From assembly GCF_003569745.1 (NCBI RefSeq), contig NZ_AP018498.1:2269001-2333000 (forward strand): a stretch of DNA of 64,000 nucleotides, given 5' to 3'. The notes beneath the pieces are model-generated. The model was not told the origin of the DNA. It did no database searches and saw nothing but the letters and a program-made list of their open reading frames with translations. Below are positions 27,868 to 37,796 of this stretch, piece by piece (the first letter of the stretch is position 1; the number at the start of each line of letters is the position of its first letter). The translations under genes were made by a program, and so were the position numbers. The stretch comes from Altererythrobacter sp. B11 (GTDB lineage: Bacteria; Pseudomonadota; Alphaproteobacteria; Sphingomonadales; Sphingomonadaceae).

Positions 27868-28971
27868 TCAGCCTTCGCTGCCGGCTTCGGAATCCTTCCG
27901 TTGCAGCACTCCGCGCCGAAGCTGATCTTCCTCCATGGATTTGAACAGCGCCGAGATATTGCCTTCGCCGAAGCCCTCGTCGCCCTTGCGCTGGATGAAT
28001 TCGAAGAACACCGGGCCGACCATCAGCTGGCTGAAAATCTGCATCAGCAGGCGCGGCTCGCCGCCCTCAGTGGTGCCATCGACCAGGATGGACCGCTTCT
28101 TCAGCTCCTCCACCGGCTCCCCATGGCTGGGTAGCCGATCATCCAGCATCTCGTAATAAGTATCGGGTGGGGGCGGGGCGAACGCCAGGCCCTTCTGGGC
28201 GAGGCTGTCGAGCGAGGCATAAAGGTTGCCGCTGCCCAGCGCGATGTGCTGGATGCCTTCGCCATTATAGGCGCGCAGATATTCTGCGATCTGGCCTTTG
28301 CCGTCTGCGCCACCTTCTTCGTTGAGCGGAATGCGAATCTGGCCATCGGGCGCCATCATCACCTTGGTGTTGAGCCCGGAATATTCGCCGGTGACATCGA
28401 ACTGGCGGAACTCGCGGAAGCCGAAGATGCGCGAGTAGAAGGATTCCCAATGCGCCGTGCGCCCGGCATAGACATTGTGGGTGAGGTGATCGATCGTCTG
28501 GAACCCGGCACCCGGCGGGAAGCGTTCCACGCCTTCCTCGTAAACGAAGTCGATGTCGTAGATGCTGAGATCGTCGCCATAGCGGTCGATCAGATAGATC
28601 AGTGAATGCCCGATGCCGCGGATCGCGGGGATGTTGAGTTCCATGACCCCGGTCGGCACATCGACGGGTTCGGCTCCGCGTTCGATCGCCAGCCGGAAGG
28701 CCTTGGCGGCGTCACGCACCCGAAAGCCCATGCCGCAGGCGGAAGGCCCGTGTTCGGCCGCGAAATAGGCGGCGGGGCTCTTCGGCTCGTAATTGGCGAT
28801 CAGGTTGATATGCCCCTGCCGCCAAAGCTGAACATCCTTGCTCCGATGGCGAGCGACCAATGAGAAGCCCATGCGCTCGAAGGCCGGCTCCAGTATGCCC
28901 TTCTCAGGCGCGGAAAACTCGAGGAATTCGAAGCCGTCCAGCCCCAGCGGATTGTCGAACAGATCTGCCAT
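27868..28971 (-). CDS. hppD: 4-hydroxyphenylpyruvate dioxygenase
   Basis: 367 residues. Non-haem iron enzyme that converts 4-hydroxyphenylpyruvate to homogentisate in tyrosine breakdown. Two vicinal-oxygen-chelate halves are visible; the iron ligands are His in IDHLTHNV, His in [10 protein letters not shown] and Glu in [14 protein letters not shown]. The start [16 protein letters not shown] at 28969-28971 fits the family; the frame remains open for 38 codons upstream. No other homogentisate pathway gene lies in the window. Confidence 0.95.
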   Translation of the reverse strand: MADLFDNPLGLDGFEFLEFSAPEKGILEPAFERMGFSLVARHRSKDVQLWRQGHINLIANYEPKSPAAYFAAEHGPSACGMGFRVRDAAKAFRLAIERGAEPVDVPTGVMELNIPAIRGIGHSLIYLIDRYGDDLSIYDIDFVYEEGVERFPPGAGFQTIDHLTHNVYAGRTAHWESFYSRIFGFREFRQFDVTGEYSGLNTKVMMAPDGQIRIPLNEEGGADGKGQIAEYLRAYNGEGIQHIALGSGNLYASLDSLAQKGLAFAPPPPDTYYEMLDDRLPSHGEPVEELKKRSILVDGTTEGGEPRLLMQIFSQLMVGPVFFEFIQRKGDEGFGEGNISALFKSMEEDQLRRGVLQRKDSEAGSEG

Positions 28972-29096
28972 GGTTTCAATCGTAACCAATCTCCGTCGCG
29001 GCTGCAACCGGCCTGCCGGGCGACCTCGCGGCAATCCGCCGCAATCCCGCAAGATTGCTTGATAAACCAGCGCGGTTATGCTCATTTCAGCAGACC

Positions 29097-29417
29097 ATGA
29101 ATCTGGTCACCTCCAAGCGCGAAAGTCTTCGTGAACGGCTCAGCCAGTTCGGCGCGCTGGGCTATCTGCTGCTGCTTGGCGGGCTGGCACTTGCTGGGCC
29201 CTATGGCGTGCTCTCCTGGGGGGAGAACATCTCGCTTCTGGAAAAGCGGCAGGTGCGGATCGAGAGGCTGAAGCAGCAGCGGGCGGAGCTATCAAACCGG
29301 GTCGCGCTGCTGGATCCACATAATGTGGATCCCGACCTCGCGACGGAGCTGACCCGGCGCAATCTCAACGTCGCTCACCCTGACGAATATATCATCGAAC
29401 TCAAGCCGCAGAACTGA
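29097..29417 (+). CDS. ftsB: FtsB/DivIC-type septum formation initiator
   Basis: 106 residues. One transmembrane helix (about 22-42, [20 protein letters not shown]) is followed by a coiled coil ([20 protein letters not shown]) and a short C-terminal domain ([21 protein letters not shown]), as in FtsB/DivIC, which links FtsL and FtsQ at the division site. Its position just before pdhA is usual in alphaproteobacteria. Start ATG at 29097. Confidence 0.85.
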   Translation: MNLVTSKRESLRERLSQFGALGYLLLLGGLALAGPYGVLSWGENISLLEKRQVRIERLKQQRAELSNRVALLDPHNVDPDLATELTRRNLNVAHPDEYIIELKPQN

Positions 29418-29546
29418 GCCCGCGCGGGCGATGATGCTGCATCGCAACAAGAAAAGGCTTCATCGCGGGCGTTGCATGGCGCGCTCTCATCCGCTTATAG
29501 GCGGGCCGAAACCTGCGCCCGCGTGGCGCCATTAGGGGAAGACGCC

Positions 29547-30653
29547 TTGGCACGAGCCGCCACTCCCGATTCCGGCAAACCCAAGCGGTCGCCGGCCGTC
29601 AAGAAACCTGCCGCCGCAGCCGATGCTGGCGACAATTTCGAGCTTCGCAGCCTGCAGGAATCCTTCGCGAAGGATAAGCGCTATGGTGCGAGCAAGGATG
29701 AGATGCTCGACTTCTACAAGACGATGCTGCTCATCCGCCGCTTCGAAGAGAAGGCGGGCCAGCTCTATGGCCTCGGTTATATCGGCGGCTTCTGCCATCT
29801 CTACATCGGTCAGGAAGCGGTCGCCGTGGGGCTGCAGTCCGCGCTGGAAGGCGGCAAGGACAGCGTGATCACCGGCTATCGCGATCACGGGCACATGCTG
29901 GCCTATGGTATCGATCCGAAAGTGATCATGGCGGAACTGACTGGGCGCGAAGCAGGCATCAGCCACGGCAAGGGTGGTTCGATGCATATGTTCAGCACCG
30001 AACATGCATTTTACGGTGGCCATGGCATCGTGGGCGCGCAGGTGCCGCTCGGCGCGGGGCTGGCTTTTGCGCACAAGTATAATGAGGATGGCGGCGTGTG
30101 CCTGGCCTATTTCGGCGATGGCGCGGCGAACCAGGGCCAGGTCTACGAGACGTTCAACATGGCGTCTTTGTGGAACCTGCCGATCGTGTTCGTGGTGGAA
30201 AACAATCAGTATGCCATGGGCACCTCGGTCAAGCGCAGCTCTGCCGAGACGGAGTTCTACCGTCGGGGCACGGCGTTCCGCATCCCGGGCATCGCGGTCA
30301 ACGGCATGGACGTGCTGGAAGTGCGCCAGGCGGCGAACATCGCCATCGAGCATGTGCGCGAGGGCGGCGGCCCGGTGCTGCTCGAACTGAACACCTATCG
30401 CTATCGCGGTCATTCCATGTCCGATCCGGCGAAATACCGGACGCGCGAGGAAGTGCAGGGGGTGCGCGAGAAGCGCGATCCGATTGAAGGGCTCAAGGCC
30501 GACCTGGCCAAGGCCGGCGTGGATGAGGACACTTTGAAGGACATCGACAAGACGATCCGCGCGACCGTCAACGAGGCGGCCGAGTTCGCCGAAAATTCGC
30601 CGGAGCCGGAGCCGTCCGAGCTCTACACCGATGTGCTGGTGGAGAGCTACTGA
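29547..30653 (+). CDS. pdhA: Pyruvate dehydrogenase E1 component, alpha subunit
   Basis: 368 residues. Thiamine-diphosphate-dependent decarboxylation of pyruvate in the PDH complex. Signatures: [37 protein letters not shown] and the ThDP motif [23 protein letters not shown]; the phosphorylation-loop equivalent [11 protein letters not shown] follows. The start is TTG at 29547 with AGGGGAAG upstream, giving a short Ala/Lys/Pro-rich leader. An upstream ATG in the same frame would add 25 unlikely residues. Stop and pdhB start overlap in TGATG. Confidence 0.93.
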   Translation: MARAATPDSGKPKRSPAVKKPAAAADAGDNFELRSLQESFAKDKRYGASKDEMLDFYKTMLLIRRFEEKAGQLYGLGYIGGFCHLYIGQEAVAVGLQSALEGGKDSVITGYRDHGHMLAYGIDPKVIMAELTGREAGISHGKGGSMHMFSTEHAFYGGHGIVGAQVPLGAGLAFAHKYNEDGGVCLAYFGDGAANQGQVYETFNMASLWNLPIVFVVENNQYAMGTSVKRSSAETEFYRRGTAFRIPGIAVNGMDVLEVRQAANIAIEHVREGGGPVLLELNTYRYRGHSMSDPAKYRTREEVQGVREKRDPIEGLKADLAKAGVDEDTLKDIDKTIRATVNEAAEFAENSPEPEPSELYTDVLVESY

Positions 30654-32038
30654 TGGCGATCGAGCTGAAGATGCCCGCCCTTTCCCCGACCATGGAGGAG
30701 GGCACGCTGGCCAAGTGGCTGGTGAAGGAAGGCGATACCGTCACCGCTGGCGACGTGTTGGCCGAAATCGAGACCGACAAGGCGACGATGGAATTCGAAT
30801 CCATCGACGAAGGCACGGTGGGCAAGATCCTCGTTCCCGAAGGCACCGAGAATGTTGCCGTCGGAACGGTGATTGCCGTGCTTGCGGCCGAGGGTGAGGA
30901 TGTGTCTTCCGTGGAAGCGCCCGCCGAAGCCTCGCCCGCACCGACCGAGAGTGCGGAGCCTAAGGGCGCGACCGCGGAAGCCAGCACGGCGGAATTGATG
31001 AAGCCGAAGCCCGGCCCCAAGAAGGCCGATCCGGAGATTCCTGCCGGAACCAATATGGTGAAGCTGACGGTGCGTGAAGCGCTGCGCGATGCCATGGCGG
31101 AGGAGATGCGCCGGGATGAGCGCGTGTTCGTGATGGGCGAGGAAGTCGCCGAATATCAGGGCGCGTACAAGGTTACCCAGGGACTGCTCGAGGAATTCGG
31201 CGAGAAGCGCGTGATCGACACACCGATCACCGAATATGGCTTCGCCGGTATCGGCACGGGTGCCGCCATGGGCGGTCTGCGGCCGATCGTGGAGTTCATG
31301 ACGTTCAACTTCGCCATGCAGGCGATAGATCACATCGTGAACTCGGCGGCGAAGACGAACTACATGTCCGGCGGGCAGATGCGCTGCCCGGTGGTGTTCC
31401 GCGGACCCAATGGCGCCGCCAGTCGCGTGGCGGCCCAGCACAGCCAGAACTACGGGCCGTGGTACGCCAGTGTGCCGGGCCTGGTGGTGATTGCACCCTA
31501 CGACGCGTCCGATGCCAAGGGTTTGCTCAAGGCCGCCATCCGCAGCGAGGATCCGGTGGTGTTCCTCGAGAACGAGCTGGTCTACGGCCGCAGCTTCGAA
31601 GTCGCCCAGTTGGACGATCACGTGCTGCCGATCGGCAAGGCGCGGATCGTGCGCGAGGGCAGCGACGTGACCATCGTCTCCTACTCCATCGGTGTCGGGC
31701 TTGCGCTGGAAGCCGCAGAGAAGCTGGCCGATGAGGGGATCGATGCCGAGGTGATCGACCTTCGCACGCTCCGTCCGCTCGATCGTGAGACGGTGCTGGA
31801 AAGCCTTGCCAAGACCAATCGCCTGATCGTGGCGGAAGAAGGCTGGCCCACCTGCTCGATCGCGTCGGAGATCATCTCCATCTGCATGGAGGATGGCTTC
31901 GATCTGCTGGATGCGCCAGTGCTGCGCGTCTGCAACGAGGACGTGCCGCTGCCTTATGCGGCCAATCTCGAGGCGATGGCTCTGATCGATACGCCGAAGG
32001 TCGTCGCTGCGGCCAAGCGGGTCTGCTACCGCGACTGA
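30653..32038 (+). CDS. pdhB: Pyruvate dehydrogenase E1 component, beta subunit with lipoyl domain
   Basis: 461 residues. Residues 1-80 are a lipoyl domain with the acceptor Lys43 in [11 protein letters not shown]; an Ala/Pro/Glu linker follows to about 125; the E1-beta body starts at [13 protein letters not shown] and shows [21 protein letters not shown] and the C-terminal transketolase part with [15 protein letters not shown] lipoyl domain on E1-beta rather than only on E2 is characteristic of alphaproteobacterial PDH. The E2 gene is not in the window. Confidence 0.95.
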   Translation: MAIELKMPALSPTMEEGTLAKWLVKEGDTVTAGDVLAEIETDKATMEFESIDEGTVGKILVPEGTENVAVGTVIAVLAAEGEDVSSVEAPAEASPAPTESAEPKGATAEASTAELMKPKPGPKKADPEIPAGTNMVKLTVREALRDAMAEEMRRDERVFVMGEEVAEYQGAYKVTQGLLEEFGEKRVIDTPITEYGFAGIGTGAAMGGLRPIVEFMTFNFAMQAIDHIVNSAAKTNYMSGGQMRCPVVFRGPNGAASRVAAQHSQNYGPWYASVPGLVVIAPYDASDAKGLLKAAIRSEDPVVFLENELVYGRSFEVAQLDDHVLPIGKARIVREGSDVTIVSYSIGVGLALEAAEKLADEGIDAEVIDLRTLRPLDRETVLESLAKTNRLIVAEEGWPTCSIASEIISICMEDGFDLLDAPVLRVCNEDVPLPYAANLEAMALIDTPKVVAAAKRVCYRD

Positions 32039-32058
32039 TCGCGGGGACGAACAAAGTT

Positions 32059-32090
32059 GAAGGGGCGCTGTCGGCAGGCGGCGCCCTTTT
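32059..32090 (+). terminator. Rho-independent terminator after pdhB
   Basis: A GC-rich stem (AGGGGCGC paired with GCGCCCTT, one G-T pair) with a loop of about 12 bases ends in TTTT, 21 bases after the pdhB stop and just before the convergent pilus gene. Confidence 0.75.
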
Positions 32091-32092
32091 CG

Positions 32093-32749
32093 TTAGTCGC
32101 AGGTCGCCGGGGTGACGCCAGGAGAGGCGTAGATTTTCGACAGGTCGCGGTCGTCGCGCACATACATGGCGGCGATCTTGTGGATCGGGCCGGACGGCAA
32201 CAGTTCGCCAAAGGCGATCGGCTGATAGTCGTAGAAGACTTCCACGAACATGATCGCATAATCCTGCTCGGCGGCCACTCGCCGATCGGGCGGCCCCATG
32301 CCGGTCATGCCGGTGCCGTATTTTCCGTCATCCTCCTCGCCATAGGTGGAGGAATAGGGCGCTTCGCCCGCGCAGCGCTGCCAGTGGATCCACTGCCCTC
32401 CGGAGCTGTTCCTCTCCAGGCTGGAAAGGATCATTCGGCCATGCTCGGCGAAATCCAGGCCACTGGCCTGCTTCTCCGCCCCCATGAAGGCTTGCTCCAC
32501 GTCATATTCGCGGATGATCGGGTTGCTGCCCACGAGCTCTTCCTTGAAGCGGGAGCTGTTGTCGGCGAGCGAGATCGCAAGCTGGCTCACCCGCATATGC
32601 GTGATGGCATAATTGGCCAGTTCGATGCCGCCGAGGCCCAGCACCATAAGGATGGGCAGGCTGTAGGCGAATTCGATCAGCGCCAACCCGCTCTCGTCGC
32701 GCCGCAGGCGGTGGAGGGCATTGCGCAGCGGGGCGATCAACCCGGTCAT
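32093..32749 (-). CDS. TadE/TadG-like pilus assembly protein
   Basis: 218 residues. The N terminus has RRDESGLALIEFAYSLPILM, a TadE-like segment with the Glu that marks pseudopilin-type helices, then a membrane helix (about 26-46), and an exported C-terminal part without a recognised domain. Third gene of a minus-strand group (33330-35174, 32746-33333, this one) with four-base overlaps, so all three are probably co-translated and act in Flp/Tad pilus or adhesin assembly. No tadA or cpaB-F is seen in the window. Confidence 0.8.
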   Translation of the reverse strand: MTGLIAPLRNALHRLRRDESGLALIEFAYSLPILMVLGLGGIELANYAITHMRVSQLAISLADNSSRFKEELVGSNPIIREYDVEQAFMGAEKQASGLDFAEHGRMILSSLERNSSGGQWIHWQRCAGEAPYSSTYGEEDDGKYGTGMTGMGPPDRRVAAEQDYAIMFVEVFYDYQPIAFGELLPSGPIHKIAAMYVRDDRDLSKIYASPGVTPATCD

Positions 32750-33333
32750 GGGCACATATACTCCACCTTGCGGCCCGGCTGCGATCCGAAGGGCTGGTTG
32801 CGCAGCGTGGTGGATGCCGTGATGCTGGTGTCCTGTGTGCCGCCCAGAAAGCGCCAGAGCGGGAACAGATGATCGTAATTCACCGTCGCGGTGTAGAGCA
32901 CGACATCCTTTGCGGAGCCCTGGCCCGCCTTGCCGCGATCGTCCCACAGGTCGTTATCGTTGGCGTCGTAGAAGCACTCGTCATCGTCATAGACGCCGTT
33001 GTCATTGGCATCGATGAAGTCTTCTGCTTCGCCCACATCGCCGAACTCCCAGTAGTTCTTGCGGTCGAACTCCATCTCTCCGCCCGGCACCAAGGCCAGC
33101 ACCTGATCGCTGACATATTGGTCGATCTTGGCGAGGTTCTCGGGCCCGCTTTCGAGGCCCGAATTGCGCCCGGCCTGCTGCAAGGCGCCGTCCAGCACCG
33201 CGCGGATATAGATCCCGTGGCCGAGGTCGAAGATGCCCATCAGCATCAGCAGGAACACCGGCGCCACGAAGGCGAACTCCACCAGCGTGGTGCCCTGCTG
33301 GTCAGCGCGCAGATGGCGCAGACGGCGGATCAT
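32746..33333 (-). CDS. TadE-like minor pilin with acidic, possibly calcium-binding loops
   Basis: 195 residues. N-terminal TadE segment (DQQGTTLVEFAFVAPVFLLM, about 11-30) and one membrane helix. In the exported part residues about 108-119 (DANDNGVYDDDE) and 123-132 (DANDNDLWDD) form two acidic loops like those of dockerin or thrombospondin type 3 repeats, which bind calcium. They are not usual in TadE proteins. Start and stop overlap the neighbours by four bases each. Confidence 0.78.
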   Translation of the reverse strand: MIRRLRHLRADQQGTTLVEFAFVAPVFLLMLMGIFDLGHGIYIRAVLDGALQQAGRNSGLESGPENLAKIDQYVSDQVLALVPGGEMEFDRKNYWEFGDVGEAEDFIDANDNGVYDDDECFYDANDNDLWDDRGKAGQGSAKDVVLYTATVNYDHLFPLWRFLGGTQDTSITASTTLRNQPFGSQPGRKVEYMCP

Positions 33334-35174
33334 TTGCCCAGCCTCAGGTCGGCCACCTGCGAAGCGATGTATTTGAACGTGTTGCGCAGATCGGTGGTGT
33401 TCTTGGACGTGTAATAGCGGCCGTTGCTGGCGCAGTATTTCATGTCGCTCGTCACGCTCGTGCCGAAGGCGATCATGTAGACGGTGTAGCCTTCGGCCTT
33501 CACCTCGTCGCAAACGGCGCGGAAGCGCTTGCTGTGAAGGGTCGCCAGCGCGCTGTTGCTCGCGTTTACAGGCCCCACGCGGTTGTCGCTCTGCTCGACG
33601 CCATAGGCAGTGAACGTGGTGCGATTCGGCTCAAGCGCGCCGTCGGTCATGAAGATCAGGTGGCGGCTGACATTTTCCTCGTCACCCTCGTTCACATTGG
33701 CTTCCATGATCCCGCGCGGGCTGGCGAGGCGTCCACCCCAGATCATGCCGATGTCGTGGTACGTATTGCCGGTGGCGACCAGATTGTTGAGATAGCTGTC
33801 CAGCCAGGTCGGGACGTTGGTGGTGCCGTCCAGCTCGATGTCGGTGAACTTCTTCATCGGGGCGGGGCAATAATCACCGGAATGGCTACCGGACGTTGAT
33901 TCGTTCACCCCGGCGGTGCGGTAATAGGATATTCCGTTCCAAATCGGCCGCCAGCGGGTTTCGTCGCTGTCGGGGATGTAGTTGAGATCGAGATCATAGG
34001 CGCCGTCCGGGACCGGATCGAAATCGTCCGTCCGCACGGTGTCACGTTCGACGATGCAGCCGTTCCACGTCGCATTGCTGGTGCCCATGCTCGGGATGGA
34101 CATGTTCGGCAGCTGCTCGAGCGTGTATTCGCCGGGGCTATCTAAATAGGATTTGCTCGGGTCGAAGCTGGTCGCATAAGGCGTGCTGGAGAAGGTCTTG
34201 AAGGCGGACACATCGATGTTCGCCTGCTTGTACTTCCAGCCGCTGTAGTAATAGACGTCGCGGTAGTGGGTCACCGTCGTCTTTTCGGTGCGTTTGCAAT
34301 AGGCATTGCTGCCGCTCGTCCACGCCCAGCTCTTGGCAACGGTAGTCACATCGTCCGGCGCAGTCCCAGTCGTGGTCGTCTGGGAGGATTTATCATTGCA
34401 CGACGTGCTGTTGGGGTAATTGTTGTCGCGATACGTGTTCGTTGTCGTCTCACTGCCCGTCTTCAGCGGGCGCTTGTCGTCGAACACTGCAAGGCGCGTC
34501 TGATAGGGGGCGGAGCTACGGAAATGCGACATGGGAATGTCGCCATCCGCCACGAGTTCGTGGGCGTTGACGGTGGTCGAATAGGGCACGAAGCCGTAGC
34601 GGACGCGCGTGTCGTCATCGATCACCGCTTCGGCGATCGTTGCGTGGAAGTCGCGCACGGCATCGCGGAGCCCCTGGATTCGCGTCCCGGACATCGAGCC
34701 GGTGGTGTCCAGAACGAACATCACGTCGACATTCGCCAGTTGCAGTTCCGCCATGCATTCGGCTGAAAGCGGGATGCTTTCGACGCCGAAGAAATACATC
34801 ACCGCGGTGGGCATGGTGAGGCTGGCTGTGCCGGTCACCTGCCCTTCGTCATTGTCGTCCGTGTCGAAGGTGGGATCCTGCGCCTCGATCGTCGCGGCAT
34901 CGAGGTTGAAATCGAACATCGCCTGCGCCTTGTTGCGCTCCGCCGTGGTATAGACGCCCGTCTTGGCCATGGCGCGGCGGCCGGCGAGCACGCCCGCGTC
35001 ACAAGCGGCCTGCAACTGAGTCTTGGCCATATAGGCCCGGCTGATGTCCACGCCGCCGCCGATCAGCGCCAGCATCGGCAATACGGAAGCGGCGACGATC
35101 GCCAGCACATTGCCGGAACGATCATCGCGCAACTTCCTGAGCACGCCTGCTTGCAAGCCCTGCAAGTTCGCCAT
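33330..35174 (-). CDS. TadG-like pilus protein with von Willebrand factor A domain
   Basis: 614 residues. The N-terminal TadG-like segment (RKLRDDRSGNVLAIVAASV) is followed by a membrane helix and GVDISRAYMAKTQLQAACDA. A VWA domain starts near residue 145, with the metal-site motif DVMFVLDTTGSMSG; its second half resumes after a long Thr/Ser/Asn-rich insertion (about 240-400) at HLIFMTDGALEP and ends VYMIAFGTSV. The insertion contains a further acidic stretch, DLDLNYIPDSDE. Such proteins sit at the base of or on Tad pili. First gene of the three-gene group. Confidence 0.85.
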   Translation of the reverse strand: MANLQGLQAGVLRKLRDDRSGNVLAIVAASVLPMLALIGGGVDISRAYMAKTQLQAACDAGVLAGRRAMAKTGVYTTAERNKAQAMFDFNLDAATIEAQDPTFDTDDNDEGQVTGTASLTMPTAVMYFFGVESIPLSAECMAELQLANVDVMFVLDTTGSMSGTRIQGLRDAVRDFHATIAEAVIDDDTRVRYGFVPYSTTVNAHELVADGDIPMSHFRSSAPYQTRLAVFDDKRPLKTGSETTTNTYRDNNYPNSTSCNDKSSQTTTTGTAPDDVTTVAKSWAWTSGSNAYCKRTEKTTVTHYRDVYYYSGWKYKQANIDVSAFKTFSSTPYATSFDPSKSYLDSPGEYTLEQLPNMSIPSMGTSNATWNGCIVERDTVRTDDFDPVPDGAYDLDLNYIPDSDETRWRPIWNGISYYRTAGVNESTSGSHSGDYCPAPMKKFTDIELDGTTNVPTWLDSYLNNLVATGNTYHDIGMIWGGRLASPRGIMEANVNEGDEENVSRHLIFMTDGALEPNRTTFTAYGVEQSDNRVGPVNASNSALATLHSKRFRAVCDEVKAEGYTVYMIAFGTSVTSDMKYCASNGRYYTSKNTTDLRNTFKYIASQVADLRLGK

Positions 35175-35178
35175 CGAA

Positions 35179-35206
35179 ACGATCCTTGGTTCTATTCTCG
35201 GATCGT
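35179..35206. repeat. Inverted repeat upstream of the VWA pilus gene
   Basis: ACGATCC (35179-35185) and GGATCGT (35200-35206) are exact complements with a 14-base spacer, immediately upstream of the start at 35174. It may be an operator for the pilus genes. Confidence 0.35.
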
Positions 35207-35278
35207 CCTGTTAAGCGGTCGCAGTTAATTGATGGCTAACTCGCGCAATTTCCCGGAGTCGCGCTGTAAGGAGTGCTT

Positions 35279-35926
35279 ATGACGGCCGAGCTGACTGAAG
35301 CTCTGCCCCCGCCGCAACGGCTTGCCCTGTCCTATGCCTCGTCGCGATCGCGGCCGGCACATCTCGCACTTCTTTCGCTCGACGCGCGGATGGGCGGCAT
35401 TATCCGCAACCGGGGCGAGCCGCTGCTGGTGCAGATGCGCCTCGCATGGTGGCGCGACATGCTGCGCAGGCCGGCGCGGGAATGGCCCGGCGGGGATCCG
35501 GTGCTCGATCGCCTGGCCGGATGGCGCGAACCAGCCGGGCTGGCCGCGCTTGCCGATGGATGGGAGGCATTGCTGGCGGACGATCTCGGCGCTTCGGCAA
35601 TCGCCGAGTTTGTCGGTGGCCGGGGAGAAGCCTTTGTGTGCCTCGCTCGCCAGCTTGGGGTGGAGGCAGAGGCGGATGTGCGCGAGGCGGCGGAGAACTG
35701 GGCGCTGGCGGATCTTGCGGCCAACCTCACCGATGGCGAGGAGCGGGCTCTGGTGGTGGACTATGGCCGCAGCCGGCCCGCCGCGCCGCGCCTGTCCGCG
35801 AGCCTTCGGCCGCTGGCGGTGCTGGCCGGGCTCGGTACGCTGGCGCTGCAACGGAGCGGCGCGCCATTGTTGCATGGTCCGCGTAGCTTGGCGATTGCAC
35901 TGCGGATAGGATTTACCGGGCGCTAG
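35279..35926 (+). CDS. Squalene/phytoene synthase-like protein, short form
   Basis: 215 residues. The segment LLVQMRLAWWRDML near residue 45 matches the conserved helix of the squalene/phytoene synthase fold, and the remaining helices fit in order, but the length is about 60-80 residues below the enzymes and no DxxxD metal-binding motif can be found. It resembles the NDUFAF6-like, probably non-catalytic branch linked to complex I assembly; this is inference. Start ATG at 35279 has AAGGAG upstream. Confidence 0.72.
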   Translation: MTAELTEALPPPQRLALSYASSRSRPAHLALLSLDARMGGIIRNRGEPLLVQMRLAWWRDMLRRPAREWPGGDPVLDRLAGWREPAGLAALADGWEALLADDLGASAIAEFVGGRGEAFVCLARQLGVEAEADVREAAENWALADLAANLTDGEERALVVDYGRSRPAAPRLSASLRPLAVLAGLGTLALQRSGAPLLHGPRSLAIALRIGFTGR

Positions 35927-35942
35927 CGGGAGAGGGGATCGC

Positions 35943-36404
35943 GTGAATCGGATCGTACTGGGCGGATTTATCGCGTTGGTGCTGGTGGGCGTGGGGCTGT
36001 TCTGGCTGCAAGGCCGCGCAGCCGTGGAGCGGGGCGCTCCGCCGCCCGATCCGGGCCTGGACATCGCTGCTCCCACAGGTCTGCCCAGCGCCGACATTGC
36101 CGGCCTCACCGGGCCCGAGCCCCCGGAAGCGGACGAGCTCACCCGCGAACAGCGCCGCTTCTTCCGCTATGACCGCAATCGCGATCTCAGGATCACGCGG
36201 GACGAGATGCTCGCCACCCGCACGGCCGCCTTTCGGAAGCTGGATCGGGATGGCAACAATTTGCTGACCTTCGAGGAATGGGCCGTGGCCACGGCCGACC
36301 GGTTCGAGCAAGCCGACAGCAATGGGGACCGGGAACTGAGCGCGGCCGAGTTCGCAACGACGAAGCCGAAGTCCACCAACGGAACGGCCAGTTGTAGCTG
36401 CTAG
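35943..36404 (+). CDS. Membrane-anchored EF-hand protein
   Basis: 153 residues. An N-terminal helix (about 4-23, IVLGGFIALVLVGVGLFWL) anchors or exports it. Three EF-hand loops follow: DRNRDLRITRDE, DRDGNNLLTFEE and DSNGDRELSAAE, each with the 12-residue Dx[DN]xD pattern ending in Glu. It ends Cys-Ser-Cys. The start is GTG at 35943, 16 bases after the preceding gene, so both may be co-transcribed. Function beyond calcium binding is unknown. Confidence 0.82.
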   Translation: MNRIVLGGFIALVLVGVGLFWLQGRAAVERGAPPPDPGLDIAAPTGLPSADIAGLTGPEPPEADELTREQRRFFRYDRNRDLRITRDEMLATRTAAFRKLDRDGNNLLTFEEWAVATADRFEQADSNGDRELSAAEFATTKPKSTNGTASCSC

Positions 36405-36406
36405 CT

Positions 36407-36426
36407 CCGGCGGTTTTCTACGCCGG
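36407..36426 (-). terminator. Small stem-loop between the EF-hand gene and trmFO
   Basis: CCGGCG (36407-36412) and CGCCGG (36421-36426) form a stem around an eight-base loop containing TTTT. It overlaps the trmFO stop codon. It may end both convergent transcripts, but it is short. Confidence 0.3.
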
Positions 36427-37749
36427 AACAGCTTCCATTTCGCTGAGCCAGGCGCCGAAATCGGCTTTGCCCCGTTCGGTATAGGCTTCCTTGCGCTGCT
36501 TTTTCTTCACATCGTGCAGCGGGGGGAAGAGGCCGAAATTGATGTTCATCGGCTGATAGCTCTCCGCCTCGGCATCCCCGGTGATATGGCTCAGCAGCGC
36601 GCCCATGGCCGAAGTGCGGGGAGGGGAGGACCAGCTTCGCCCGCCCAGTTCCGCCGCCGCCATCAGACCGGCGAGCAGCCCCACCGAGCTGCTTTCCACA
36701 TAGCCTTCGCATCCAGTGATCTGCCCGGCAAAGCGGATATGCTCCGCCCCCTTCAGCCGCAGTTGCCGGTCCAGCAGGACCGGTGAATTGAGGAAGGTGT
36801 TGCGGTGCAGCCCGCCAAGCCGCGCGAACTCCGCCTTCTCAAGGCCCGGGATCGTGCGGAAGAGACGCACCTGCTCGGCATATTTCAGCTTCGTTTGGAA
36901 GCCGACCATGTTCCACAGCGTACCCAGCTTGTTGTCCTGCCGCAGTTGCACCACGGCGTAGGGCCAGCGGCCGGTGCGCGGATCATCCAGGCCCACCGGC
37001 TTCATCGGCCCGTAGCGCAAGGTGTCCACGCCGCGGGCCGCCATCACCTCAATCGGCATGCAGCCTTCGAAATAGGGCGTGTCGGCTTCCCACTGCTTGA
37101 ACTCGGTCTTCTCGCCCTCGATCAGGCCTTGATGGAAGGCGAGGTACTGCTCCTTGTCCATCGGGCAGTTGATGTAGTCCTTGCCGTCTCCCTTGTTCCA
37201 CCGGCTCTGCATCCAGCATGTGTCCATATCGATGCTCTCGTGGTGCACGATGGGCGCGATGGCATCGAAGAAGGCGAGACTCTCGGCGCCGGTGGCGCGG
37301 CCGATGCTCTCCGCAAGCGCGGGCGCGGTCAGCGGCCCGGTGGCGACGATCGTCAGCCCGTGATCCGGAAGAGACTCCACACGTTCCCGCACGATCTCGA
37401 TGTTGGGATGGTCCTCCAGCGCCTTCTGCACTTCGGCGGAAAACAGGTCCCGGTCCACGGCCATTGCAGAACCGGCGGGCACACGCGCCACTTCTCCGGC
37501 ACGCATAATCAGCGAATCCAGCCGGCGCATTTCGTGATGCAGCAGGCCCACCGCGTTGCGCTCGTCATCGTCGGAGCGGAAGCTATTGGAGCAGACGAGC
37601 TCCGCCAGCCCATCGGTCTGGTGGGCCGGGGTATTGCCGCCGCCGCCGCGCATTTCCGAAAGCCGCACCTTCGCGCCGCGCCGCGCCAGCTGCCAGGCGG
37701 CTTCGCTGCCTGCGAGACCGCCGCCGATGATATGCACGTCATAAGCCAT
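36418..37749 (-). CDS. trmFO: tRNA m5U54 methyltransferase TrmFO (folate- and FAD-dependent)
   Basis: 443 residues. Makes 5-methyluridine at position 54 of the tRNA T loop using methylenetetrahydrofolate and FADH2. It opens with the FAD-binding motif [29 protein letters not shown] and GCMPIEVMA match the family, as does [16 protein letters not shown] near the end. Start ATG at 37749. Convergent with the EF-hand gene. Confidence 0.95.
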   Translation of the reverse strand: MAYDVHIIGGGLAGSEAAWQLARRGAKVRLSEMRGGGGNTPAHQTDGLAELVCSNSFRSDDDERNAVGLLHHEMRRLDSLIMRAGEVARVPAGSAMAVDRDLFSAEVQKALEDHPNIEIVRERVESLPDHGLTIVATGPLTAPALAESIGRATGAESLAFFDAIAPIVHHESIDMDTCWMQSRWNKGDGKDYINCPMDKEQYLAFHQGLIEGEKTEFKQWEADTPYFEGCMPIEVMAARGVDTLRYGPMKPVGLDDPRTGRWPYAVVQLRQDNKLGTLWNMVGFQTKLKYAEQVRLFRTIPGLEKAEFARLGGLHRNTFLNSPVLLDRQLRLKGAEHIRFAGQITGCEGYVESSSVGLLAGLMAAAELGGRSWSSPPRTSAMGALLSHITGDAEAESYQPMNINFGLFPPLHDVKKKQRKEAYTERGKADFGAWLSEMEAVPA

Positions 37750-37796
37750 GCAGCAGGCGCTTGCTCCCGCGCCCGTGTCAGGTCAAGGGATGGGCG

